Part shown: positions 1 to 7,144 of the stretch, piece by piece
Position numbering within the stretch: position 1 is the first letter of the stretch
Layout of the letters: each line of letters begins with the position of its first letter
DNA from: Streptomyces acidiscabies
GTDB taxonomy: Bacteria > Actinomycetota > Actinomycetes > Streptomycetales > Streptomycetaceae
Direction of reading: 5' to 3'
Assembly: GCF_020010905.1 (NCBI RefSeq)
Contig: NZ_JAGJBY010000002.1
Coordinates: 2,108,001-2,172,000, forward strand
Length of the DNA stretch: 64,000 nucleotides
Notes under the pieces: generated by a model
The model's database searches: none
What the model saw: only the letters and a program-made list of their open reading frames with translations
What the model was told of the DNA's origin: nothing
Made by a program: the position numbers and the translations under genes

Positions 1-560
1 GGGACGACATGGAGTCGACGCCGTTCCTGAGCGCCGACCACCCGCCGCTGCACGGCTCGCCGGGGACCGTCGAGGCCAACTACTCGTGGACCGGGCAGCT
101 TCCGGCGAACAAGTCCGGCCGCCACATCATCTACGTGGTCTGGCAGCGCTCGGACAGCTCGGAGACCTTCTACTCCTGCTCCGACGTCGTCTTCGACGGC
201 GGCCACGGCGAGGTGACCGGCATCCACGAGCCGGGCAACCCGAACGAGCCCGTGCCCGGCACCTGCACCGCCACCCGCCGTACGACGGGCAGTTGGAGCG
301 GTGGCTACCAGTCCGAGGTCACCGTCACCAACTCCGGCGACGTCCCGATGCTCGGCTGGATGGTCAACTGGACGCTCGCCGCAGGGCAGAAGGTGGACAG
401 CCTCTGGAACGGCGCGGCCACTTACAGCGGGCAGGACGTGATGGTCCACAACGCCGGCTGGAACGGGTCGCTCAGTCCAGGGCAGAGTTCGACCTTCGGG
501 TACGTCGTCACCGGGGGCAGTGGGGACAGTACGGCCAGCCTGCCCTGTCGGGTCGGCTGA
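1..560 (+). CDS. Secreted AA10 lytic polysaccharide monooxygenase with CBM2 (5' end outside window)
   Basis: The frame is open to the first base of the window, so this is the 3' part of a longer gene; the ATG at 9 is internal. The first ~65 visible residues match the end of an AA10 copper monooxygenase catalytic domain (VVWQRSDSSETFYSCSDVVF, with the axial-position Phe and paired cysteines). After a short Pro/Asn linker comes a family 2 carbohydrate-binding module of about 100 residues, bounded by Cys at TCTAT and LPCRVG, with the surface Trp residues LGW, LWNG and AGWNG expected for cellulose or xylan binding. Known AA10 enzymes act outside the cell and cleave crystalline cellulose or chitin oxidatively. 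The signal peptide and the mature N-terminal copper-binding His lie upstream of the window. Its neighbour is a copper-linked YcnI gene. Confidence 0.9.
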   Translation, partial: DDMESTPFLSADHPPLHGSPGTVEANYSWTGQLPANKSGRHIIYVVWQRSDSSETFYSCSDVVFDGGHGEVTGIHEPGNPNEPVPGTCTATRRTTGSWSGGYQSEVTVTNSGDVPMLGWMVNWTLAAGQKVDSLWNGAATYSGQDVMVHNAGWNGSLSPGQSSTFGYVVTGGSGDSTASLPCRVG

Positions 561-589
561 TCAACCGCAAGGAAGACGGGCTGCTCTGA

Positions 590-629
590 GCGGACCCGGT
601 GGCATCGAGCCGTGTGCCACCGGGTCCGC
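590..629 (+). terminator. Intrinsic terminator after the LPMO gene
   Basis: Bases 590-604 and 615-629 are perfect inverted complements (15 bp stem, core GGACCCGGTGGC) around a 10-base loop, 30 bases after the LPMO stop. There is no U-tract, as is usual in Streptomyces. The next gene is convergent and ends at 850, so the hairpin may serve both strands. Confidence 0.85.
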
Positions 630-849
630 GAGCCGGACGGCCCCAGGGGGGGGAGGGGCCGTCCGGGGTGGTCCCCCGGCGTCCGGACGACGACACGGAG
701 CTGGGGGAGCACGGGCGACAACGCCGTCGGCGGATAACGTTGTCGGAAGGTCTGTACTTGTACTGTACAGCCTCAACTGCCGGTCCAGTCAAATGAGTTG
801 ACGTGCGAGAGGGGCCGGGCGGTGGTGTGCCGGCCGGCCCCGGACAGCG

Positions 850-1542
850 CTATTCGGCCGTCTGTGTCCGACGCCGTACGACGAAGTATGTGATGGCCAG
901 TACACCGGCGATGCCGATGCCGATGATCGCCCAAGTCGTCCCGGATGTGCCGCTGTTGTCGTCCTTCTCGGCGGCTACCGGGGACGCGGAGGGGGACGGT
1001 GTGGATGCCGGGGTGGTCGCGGGGGTGCTCGGTGTGGGCGTGCTCTGGACCAGTGCCGCCGGCTTCAACTTCAGTACCGGTGCCGGGTTTCCGCTGTGGG
1101 AGTGGTCCTCCTCTTCCTTCTTGCCGGGTTCCTCCAGCTCGATCCAGCGGTCGGTCTTGCCGTCGCTGTACGTCTGGAGCGTCTTGAACACGAGCTCCTC
1201 CGCGTCCGGCAACTGCTTGACGGTGACCGACACTTCGACGTCCTCGCCGGTCGGCATCGGGGCGCCCTTCACGGTGAAGCCGTCCGAAGTCGGTGCGAGG
1301 GTCCAGTTCTTGGGGCCGCTCGCGTAGGTCACGTCGGCGGGGGCGATGCCCTTCGGGAGGACGACCCGGACTTCCTTGATTCCGGCCGTCGCCGACTCGG
1401 ACTCGGCGGACCAGGTCAACTCCACGTTCTGGGCGAGGGCTTGGGGGTTGTCGGCCTTGACTTCTACGTGGGCGGCGGCGGATTGGGCGGTGAGGAGGAC
1501 GAGGGCGGTGGCGGCGAGGGCGGTGAGGGTCTTCTTGAGCAT
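850..1542 (-). CDS. YcnI-family (DUF1775) copper-associated surface protein
   Basis: This 230-residue protein has a signal peptide (residues 1-24, ending AQSAAA) followed directly by mature His25 (HVEVKAD). An N-terminal His of this kind is the copper ligand reported for the DUF1775/YcnI family. The DUF1775 domain covers about residues 25-140. It is followed by an acidic/His patch (EEEDHSHSG), a Ser/Thr/Pro wall-spanning stretch, one transmembrane helix near 200-220 and a basic tail (RRRTQ), so the protein is probably anchored in the membrane facing outward. The membrane protein upstream (ends 1603) has the same orientation, about 60 bases away. A role in copper handling is inferred from the family; supply to the neighbouring copper-dependent LPMO is only a suggestion. 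Confidence 0.85.
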   Translation of the reverse strand: MLKKTLTALAATALVLLTAQSAAAHVEVKADNPQALAQNVELTWSAESESATAGIKEVRVVLPKGIAPADVTYASGPKNWTLAPTSDGFTVKGAPMPTGEDVEVSVTVKQLPDAEELVFKTLQTYSDGKTDRWIELEEPGKKEEEDHSHSGNPAPVLKLKPAALVQSTPTPSTPATTPASTPSPSASPVAAEKDDNSGTSGTTWAIIGIGIAGVLAITYFVVRRRTQTAE

Positions 1543-1602
1543 GGTTGGTCGTCTCCAGGCAGGGGTGTAGCGCGGATCGGCTCAAGGGCCGTCCGTGGAA
1601 GG

Positions 1603-2253
1603 TCAGTTGGTGTGGTTCGACCTGGCTGCTGGAGGGCCTCTGCGCACCACGACATGCGCGAGTGCTACGCCACCGGCGCATCGGGGGAGGGTGATGGTGT
1701 GAGGTGGGAAGACTTGTGCATCGGGGGAGGCGGGGGTGAATCCCGTCAATGCCCGGAGGGCGGCGGTGCGGTGCCGTATGCCTTGGGCGAGCCGCCAGAA
1801 GACCTGGTCCGCGCGTTGGAGCAGGGCGGCGACGAGGAGGGCGGCGAGGGCGTGGGCGGCGGTCATGGTCCAGGAGGCGTGGGTGGCCGTTGCCTCAGAG
1901 GCGTGATGGACGTGTGCGGAGCCGGTGTGCCCCGCCGCCAGCCACTGATGGAGCCCGCCCTGGGCGAGGGCGCAGGCGAGTGCCACCACGGGTAGTGACC
2001 GGGGTCGTCGAACGCCCAGCAGGCCGAGCACGAACAGCACACTCGCCCCGACCAACACGCGCTGCCAGTGGGGAGGTTCCTCGGCGACGAGGTGGTGAGC
2101 AGTCGCCCCCAGGGCGGCGCCAACAGTAGCAAACACACCGGCACGAGCCACAGGTACCGGCGCGTCAGCGCCGTCCTTCAGGGGCGCGGGGAACTGCGCG
2201 AGCAACCACGACGAAGCCGCACTCGCCCCGCAACCCCAGCGCACTTCACTCAT
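1603..2253 (-). CDS. Predicted integral membrane protein, His-containing; start uncertain
   Basis: The protein has several hydrophobic helices (for example GVFATVGAALGATAHHL, VLVGASVLFVLGLLGV, AHALAALLVAALL) and clustered His residues (AGHTGSAHVHHASEA) in the central loop. The C-terminal third is not hydrophobic and is Arg/Pro-rich. It lies just upstream of the YcnI gene in the same direction, as I recall for related membrane proteins in Streptomyces, which suggests a shared metal-linked function; I cannot assign one. The ATG at 2253 is used here, and a GTG at 2274 is also in frame. The first ~35 residues are encoded by a dispersed intergenic repeat (2177-2222), so translation may really begin lower down, for example at the GTG at 2151 (PVARAGVF). 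Confidence 0.6.
   Translation of the reverse strand: MSEVRWGCGASAASSWLLAQFPAPLKDGADAPVPVARAGVFATVGAALGATAHHLVAEEPPHWQRVLVGASVLFVLGLLGVRRPRSLPVVALACALAQGGLHQWLAAGHTGSAHVHHASEATATHASWTMTAAHALAALLVAALLQRADQVFWRLAQGIRHRTAALRALTGFTPASPDAQVFPPHTITLPRCAGGVALAHVVVRRGPPAARSNHTN
2177..2222. repeat. Dispersed Streptomyces intergenic repeat, copy 1
   Basis: The + strand reads TTCAGGGGCGCGGGGAACTG and continues with CGCGAGCAACCACGACGA. Two related copies lie at 37017-37087 and 43781-43846; all share the GGGGCGCGGGG start and the later CCACGACG block. This short form lacks the central TGCGGCT...GCGCGGGCGCGA part. Sequences of this type are widespread between genes in Streptomyces genomes. Here the copy lies within the open N-terminal frame of the membrane protein gene. 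Confidence 0.75.
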
Positions 2254-2313
2254 GTTCCGCCCATCATGGAGCACCCGCTCCCCAGACGGATACGAATCAC
2301 CTCACCAAACTAC

Positions 2314-3312
2314 TCAATCCACCCCCTCGAACACCCCCGCCAACCACTCCAACTGCAACGCGACATGAACCGCGTCCCCACCCTCATGCCCGTTGTACGC
2401 GTACGTATGAATCTCCCGCCGAGGCTGCGAACCCCCCACCTCCCCATACCGATTGAACGCCGCGAACGCCCCACTCGGCGGACACACCCGATCCCTCAAC
2501 CCCGTCCCGAAATGCGCATGGGCCCGAGCCCGCCGAGCGAACGACACCCCCTCCACATAGGCCAACGTCCGATACGCGACCTCCTCAACTCCCCGATGCA
2601 CAGAGAGATACGCGGCGATCTCCCCGTACGGCCCCGCATCCGTGAGCTCCAACGCCCGCCGAACCCCGCACAACAACGGCGCAGTAACCAACGCGGCGAC
2701 AAGGTCAGGCACCAGCCCGGCAACGGCCAACGCCAGCCCCCCACCCTGACTGTTCCCGACGACGGCAACCCGGGACGCGTCGACACCCGGCAACGTACGC
2801 ACGGCCTCGACGGCCCGCACGGCATCGGTGATGAGCCGCCGGTAGTGGTACTGGTACGGATCGAGCAGCCCCCGTACGACAACTCCCGGCCCCCCGGCGG
2901 TAGGTGGCCCAGGGTCGAGGGTCCCGCCCCCACCGCTCCCGTAACTGTCCCCCTGAGCCCGGTTGTCCATCAGCAAGTGCGCGTACCCGGCGTTGACCCA
3001 GGTGAGCCGCTCATGGGACAGCCCCCGCCCCCGCCCGTACCCGGCGTACTCGACGACGGTCGGCAACGCGTCCGGCGTGTTCGCGGGCCGGCTGTACCAG
3101 GCCCGCACGGGATGCCCCCCGAACCCGGGAAACGTGACGTCCCAAGTCTCCGTCAGCTTCAGCCCGTTGCTGACCGGCTCGGTCCGCACGCGCAACGGCA
3201 CCTCGGCGGCGGCCTTGAGCGTCTCGTGCCAGAACGAGTCGAAGTCGGCGGGCTCGTCCAGCGGTGGCCGGAACGACTCCAGCTCAATCAGCGGCAGATC
3301 GAACGCGCCCAC
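2314..3312 (-). CDS. CE7-family acetylxylan esterase / cephalosporin-C deacetylase
   Basis: This is a family CE7 alpha/beta hydrolase, which removes acetyl groups from xylo-oligosaccharides and is normally cytoplasmic. No signal peptide is visible. Motifs present are the RGQ-loop counterpart (MDNRAQGDSYGSG), the nucleophile elbow GNSQGG (Ser about residue 188), an acid in GLRDRVCPP and the final His in YNGHEGG. The frame extends to 3438, but the family starts with the FDLPLxxLxSFRP block, and a GTG at 3312 has GAGG seven bases upstream; that start gives 332 residues, close to the family's ~320. It is divergent from the importer operon at 3540, and its upstream region has a degenerate copy of the operator (GGAAACTTGCG, 3344-3354). 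It probably deacetylates imported oligosaccharides. Confidence 0.88.
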   Translation of the reverse strand: MGAFDLPLIELESFRPPLDEPADFDSFWHETLKAAAEVPLRVRTEPVSNGLKLTETWDVTFPGFGGHPVRAWYSRPANTPDALPTVVEYAGYGRGRGLSHERLTWVNAGYAHLLMDNRAQGDSYGSGGGGTLDPGPPTAGGPGVVVRGLLDPYQYHYRRLITDAVRAVEAVRTLPGVDASRVAVVGNSQGGGLALAVAGLVPDLVAALVTAPLLCGVRRALELTDAGPYGEIAAYLSVHRGVEEVAYRTLAYVEGVSFARRARAHAHFGTGLRDRVCPPSGAFAAFNRYGEVGGSQPRREIHTYAYNGHEGGDAVHVALQLEWLAGVFEGVD

Positions 3313-3444
3313 GGCGACACCTCGCAGGATTCGGTAACGGAATGGAAACTTGCGGAGCTGAGAAGGGTCGGACCACCCTGTTCTACCCCCTCGGTGACGC
3401 TTCCAACGCACCATGGCCTCCTGAGGAATCTCCTGCATGACCCA

Positions 3445-3472
3445 TTGACAGCGGTTTCTACGTGCCCATAAG
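3445..3472 (+). promoter_or_regulatory. Putative promoter of the xylo-oligosaccharide importer operon
   Basis: TTGACA (3445-3450) and CATAAG (3467-3472) are separated by 16 bases, a good match to a housekeeping-sigma promoter. Transcription would begin near 3480, about 60 bases before the first gene and about 20 bases before a palindromic operator candidate. Confidence 0.55.
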
Positions 3473-3498
3473 TTGCCGCGAAGTTACCGGTAAGAGCT

Positions 3499-3509
3499 CG
3501 AAAGTTTCG
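3499..3509. promoter_or_regulatory. CGAAAGTTTCG operator candidate (BxlR/xylanase type)
   Basis: An 11-base perfect dyad (CGAAA-G-TTTCG) lies just downstream of the predicted transcription start. From memory, CGAA-N-TTCG sequences are the reported site of BxlR at xylo-oligosaccharide genes, and CGAAAxTTTCG occurs upstream of Streptomyces xylanase genes. The position suits a repressor. No matching regulator gene is in the locus. Confidence 0.6.
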
Positions 3510-3539
3510 GTTCCGCGCCCCGCTCCGGGAGGCCCGAGC

Positions 3540-4532
3540 ATGAGCACCCCCACCACATCGGCGCCCCCGCCGGGCACCCAGGACCCGCCACCCCCGAAGT
3601 CCCCGGGTGGCACGAAGTACCCGTCCGCGCGCCGCAGTTGGCGTCGGGCGCTGCGGCGCGACTGGCAGTTGTACTCGCTGGTGGTCCTGCCGCTGCTGTT
3701 CTTCCTCGTCTTCCGCTATCTGCCGATGATCGGCAACGTCATCGCCTTCCGCCGGTTCGAGCCGGGCGGTTCGATCCTGGGTGAGCAGTGGGTGGGGCTG
3801 CGCTATGTGCGCATGTTCCTCAGCGACCCCACCTTCTGGCAGGTCTTCCGCAACACCCTGTGGCTGGGCCTGCTGACCCTCGTCTTCTGTTTCCCGATCC
3901 CGATCGTGCTGGCGCTGCTCCTCAACGAGGTGCGCCGCACCGCGCTGAAACGCTTTGTGCAATCGGTTTCCTACCTGCCGCACTTCCTGTCGGTCGTGAT
4001 CGTCGCCGGTATCACCATGCAGATGCTCGCGACGGACGGGCCGGTCAACCACGTCCTCGGCTGGCTCGGCCACGATCCGATCCGCTTCATCCAGGAACCC
4101 GAGTGGTTCCGGACGGTGTACGTCGGCTCCGAGGTCTGGCAGACCGCCGGGTGGGGCACGATCCTCTACCTCGCCGCGCTGACCACGATCGACGACGACC
4201 TGTACGAGGCCGCGCGCATCGACGGCGCCAACCGCTGGCGGCAGATCTGGCACGTCACGCTGCCCGGGATCCGGCCCACCATGATCACGCTGCTGATCCT
4301 CAACATCGGCACGTTCATGGCCGTCGGCTTCGAGAAGATCCTGCTGCTCTACAACCCGCTGACCTATCCGACCGCCGACGTCGTCTCGACCTACCTCTAC
4401 CGGGCCGGTGTCGAGTCCAACAGCTTCAGCTACGCGGCGGCGATCGGCCTGTTCGAGGCGGTCATCGGGCTCGTCCTCATCACCTCCGCGAACCAGCTCT
4501 CGCGCCGTACAGTGGGGACCAGCCTGTGGTGA
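3540..4532 (+). CDS. Sugar ABC transporter permease, LplB/YteP-like
   Basis: This is an inner-membrane permease of a binding-protein-dependent (CUT1) sugar importer. It has about six helices, starting near LYSLVVLPLLFFLVF, and the cytoplasmic coupling loop with the EAA motif (YEAARIDGANRWRQIWHVTLPG). The ATG at 3540 has GGGAGG seven bases upstream; an earlier in-frame start at 3462 lies inside the promoter region. The Pro/Thr-rich N-terminal tail is typical of Streptomyces permeases. It overlaps the next permease by GTGA. Transporters of this LplA-LplB-LplC class import aldouronates in Paenibacillus; that substrate is inferred here from the GH67, GH39 and CE7 neighbours. No ATPase is encoded nearby, so a shared MsiK-type ATPase is likely. 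Confidence 0.88.
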   Translation: MSTPTTSAPPPGTQDPPPPKSPGGTKYPSARRSWRRALRRDWQLYSLVVLPLLFFLVFRYLPMIGNVIAFRRFEPGGSILGEQWVGLRYVRMFLSDPTFWQVFRNTLWLGLLTLVFCFPIPIVLALLLNEVRRTALKRFVQSVSYLPHFLSVVIVAGITMQMLATDGPVNHVLGWLGHDPIRFIQEPEWFRTVYVGSEVWQTAGWGTILYLAALTTIDDDLYEAARIDGANRWRQIWHVTLPGIRPTMITLLILNIGTFMAVGFEKILLLYNPLTYPTADVVSTYLYRAGVESNSFSYAAAIGLFEAVIGLVLITSANQLSRRTVGTSLW

Positions 4533-5446
4533 GCACCCTCAAGACCCGGCCGGCCGCGAAACCCCGGACGTCCGTGAACCAGCCGACGCGCGGCTACCGC
4601 GTCTTCCAGGGCGTCAACGGCATCGTCCTCACCGGCGTCGTCGTCCTGACGCTCTACCCGTTCCTCAACATCGTCGCCCGCTCCTTCAGCGGCGAGCGCG
4701 CCATCCGCTCGGGTGAAGTCACCCTGTGGCCCAAGGGGTTCGACCTCACGACGTACCGCATCGTCATCAACGACTCGACGTTCTGGCGCAGTTACGGCAA
4801 CACCGTGCTCTACACCGTCACCGCCACCGTCGTAGCCATGGTTCTGACGACCTGTTACGCCTACGTCCTGTCCAAGAAGAACCTCAAGGGGCGCGGACTC
4901 CTCGTCGGCATCGCCGTGTTCACGATGTTCTTCTCCGGCGGCCTCATCCCGAACTACGTCCTCATCACCAGCCTCGGCCTCAAGAACTCGGTGTGGGCCA
5001 TCGCCCTGCCCAACGCCATCAGCGTCTTCAACCTGCTGGTGATGAAGGCGTTCTTCGAGTCCCTGCCGAGCGAGCTGGAGGAGGCCGCCCAGATCGACGG
5101 GCTCAGTACGTACGGCATCCTGCTGCGCGTCGTGCTGCCGCTGTCCAAGGCCGTCGTCGCGACGATGATCCTGTTCTACTCGGTGTCCTTCTGGAACTCC
5201 TGGTTCCAGGCGTTCCTGTACATGGACCGGACCGACCTCATGCCGGTCACCGTCTATCTGCGCAACATCATCGCGGGCGCCACCGGAGCCTCCAACGCCG
5301 GTGCCACCACGGAGCAGGGCACGCAGGTCGCGGCCTCCATCCAGGCCGTGACGATCGTGCTCACCTCGCTGCCGATCCTGTGCGTGTACCCGTTCGTCCA
5401 GCGTTACTTCGTCTCGGGCGTGATGCTCGGCGCGGTCAAGGGCTGA
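4529..5446 (+). CDS. Sugar ABC transporter permease, LplC/YtcP-like
   Basis: This is the second permease of the importer, 305 residues from a GTG that overlaps the previous stop. It has six predicted helices and the EAA loop (LEEAAQIDGLSTYGILLRVVLP), plus the FFSGGLIPNYVL segment typical of the LplC/YtcP group. It pairs with the gene before it and with the lipoprotein 27 bases downstream. An upstream extension of the frame overlaps the first permease gene and has no start signal, so it is not coding. Confidence 0.88.
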   Translation: MSTLKTRPAAKPRTSVNQPTRGYRVFQGVNGIVLTGVVVLTLYPFLNIVARSFSGERAIRSGEVTLWPKGFDLTTYRIVINDSTFWRSYGNTVLYTVTATVVAMVLTTCYAYVLSKKNLKGRGLLVGIAVFTMFFSGGLIPNYVLITSLGLKNSVWAIALPNAISVFNLLVMKAFFESLPSELEEAAQIDGLSTYGILLRVVLPLSKAVVATMILFYSVSFWNSWFQAFLYMDRTDLMPVTVYLRNIIAGATGASNAGATTEQGTQVAASIQAVTIVLTSLPILCVYPFVQRYFVSGVMLGAVKG

Positions 5447-5473
5447 CCGTCCTCACCTCCCAAGGAGTGTCCG

Positions 5474-7144
5474 GTGCAGAAGAACTCCCGCTCCAACGCA
5501 GGCCAGTTGTCGCGCCGTCAGATCCTGGCCGCGGCCGGGTTCGTCGGCCTCGCCACCCTCACCGGCTGCGGCAGCGGTGACGACGGCGGCGACTCCAAGG
5601 ACCTCTCGAAGAAGCAGAACGGCGCGATGGAGGACTTCCGCGTCGGCCAGCAGTTCAAGGCGACGAAACCGCTTTCTTTCGACGTCCTGCACAACGACAA
5701 CCCGGCCTACCCGATGAAGTCGAGCTGGATGTTCTGGAAGGAGGTGACCCGGCGCACGGGCGTCACCCTCAAGCCGATCTCGGTGCCGCTCAGCGACTAC
5801 GAGAAGAAGCGCAGCCTCCTCATCGGCGCGGGCGACGCGCCCTTTCTCATCCCCAAGACCTACCACCCGTCCGAGGCCGCCTTCGTCTCCTCCGGTGCGA
5901 TCCTCCCCGTCAGTGAGTACGTCCATCTCATGCCCAACTTCCAGGACAAGGTGAAGAGATGGAAGCTGGAGCCGGAGATCGACGCGATCCGCCAGTCCGA
6001 CGGCAACTACTACCTGCTGCCCGGCCTCCACGAGAAGCTCAAGTCCGGCTACTCGATGGCGTTTCGCACGGACGTCCTCCAGAAGCACGGCCTCGCCCTC
6101 CCCACCACCTGGGACGAGGTCTACAACGTCTTCAAGGCCCTCAAGACCGAATACCCCGACCGCTACCCCTTCTCCGACCGCTGGAACGTCAACACCCCTT
6201 TCCCGCCAGGGGCGTTCTTCGGCTACCTCGGCCAGGCGTACGGCATCCCGGCCGGCTGGTCCTACGACAACCTCAGCTGGGACGCCGGCAAGAAGGAGTT
6301 CGTCTTCACCGGCGCCCGTGACGAGTTCCGCCAGATGGTCGAGTTCGTCGCGAAGCTGGTCTCCGAGAAGCTCATGGACCCCGAGAGCTTCACCCAGACC
6401 GACGACAACGCGCAGCAGAAACTTCTCGCCGAGAAGTCTTTCGCGATCAGCGCCAACCCGCAGGTCCTGGTCCAGGAGTACCGCTACAACCTGACCAAGC
6501 AGGTCAAGGGCGCCACCATCGAGATGGTCCCGGTGCCGCTGGGCCCCGCCGGACCCGTCGTGCTCGGCGGCGGCCGTCTGGAGAACGGCCTCATGATCTC
6601 CAGCAAGGCCCTCAAGAGCGCCGACTTCGTCGCCATGATGCAGTTCGTCGACTGGCTCTGGTACTCCGACGAGGGCCAGCGCTTCTCCAAGTGGGGCATC
6701 CAGGGAACGACGTACACGTACAGCGGCGGCCAGTACAAGCTGGAGCCCGGCATCTCCCTCATGGGCTCGATCCCCGACGCCCCGAAGGACCTCCAGAAGG
6801 ACTTCGGCTTCTTCAACGGCGTGTTCACGTACGGCGGCAGCTGGGCGCTGGTCTCCTCCAACTTCAGCCCCGACGAGAAGAAGTTCCAGGACGCGATGGC
6901 CCAGCGCAAGGAACTCCCCGTCGCCCCCGCCCACCCCCTCGAATCCTTCGAGCAGGAACAGGCCACCCTCTGGGACACCCCCCTCAAGGACCACGTCGGC
7001 CAGAACGCCCTCCAGTTCGCCCTCGGCAAGCGGCCCCTGTCCGAATGGGACTCCTACGTCTCGGAGTTGAAGTCCAAGAACATGGACCAGCTCGTCGCCC
7101 TCCACAACAAGGCCTACCAGCGCTACCAGAAGGAGCACGGGTGA
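5474..7144 (+). CDS. Extracellular solute-binding lipoprotein, LplA-like, Tat-type signal
   Basis: This is the substrate-binding component of the importer. The N-terminus has twin Arg (SRRQILAAAGFVGLA) and a lipobox LTGC with Cys32, so it is probably exported folded by Tat and lipid-anchored outside. At 556 residues it is long for a sugar-binding protein but normal for the LplA group. The start is a GTG with AAGGAG upstream. The next gene starts within its stop codon (GTGA). The neighbouring alpha-glucuronidase and xylosidase suggest decorated xylo-oligosaccharides as ligand; binding has to be inferred from context only. Confidence 0.88.
   Translation: MQKNSRSNAGQLSRRQILAAAGFVGLATLTGCGSGDDGGDSKDLSKKQNGAMEDFRVGQQFKATKPLSFDVLHNDNPAYPMKSSWMFWKEVTRRTGVTLKPISVPLSDYEKKRSLLIGAGDAPFLIPKTYHPSEAAFVSSGAILPVSEYVHLMPNFQDKVKRWKLEPEIDAIRQSDGNYYLLPGLHEKLKSGYSMAFRTDVLQKHGLALPTTWDEVYNVFKALKTEYPDRYPFSDRWNVNTPFPPGAFFGYLGQAYGIPAGWSYDNLSWDAGKKEFVFTGARDEFRQMVEFVAKLVSEKLMDPESFTQTDDNAQQKLLAEKSFAISANPQVLVQEYRYNLTKQVKGATIEMVPVPLGPAGPVVLGGGRLENGLMISSKALKSADFVAMMQFVDWLWYSDEGQRFSKWGIQGTTYTYSGGQYKLEPGISLMGSIPDAPKDLQKDFGFFNGVFTYGGSWALVSSNFSPDEKKFQDAMAQRKELPVAPAHPLESFEQEQATLWDTPLKDHVGQNALQFALGKRPLSEWDSYVSELKSKNMDQLVALHNKAYQRYQKEHG

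Noticed and set aside
1..560. LPMO as a truncated pseudogene
   Set aside because: The frame is open to the window edge, so the missing N-terminus is explained by the cut, not by damage.
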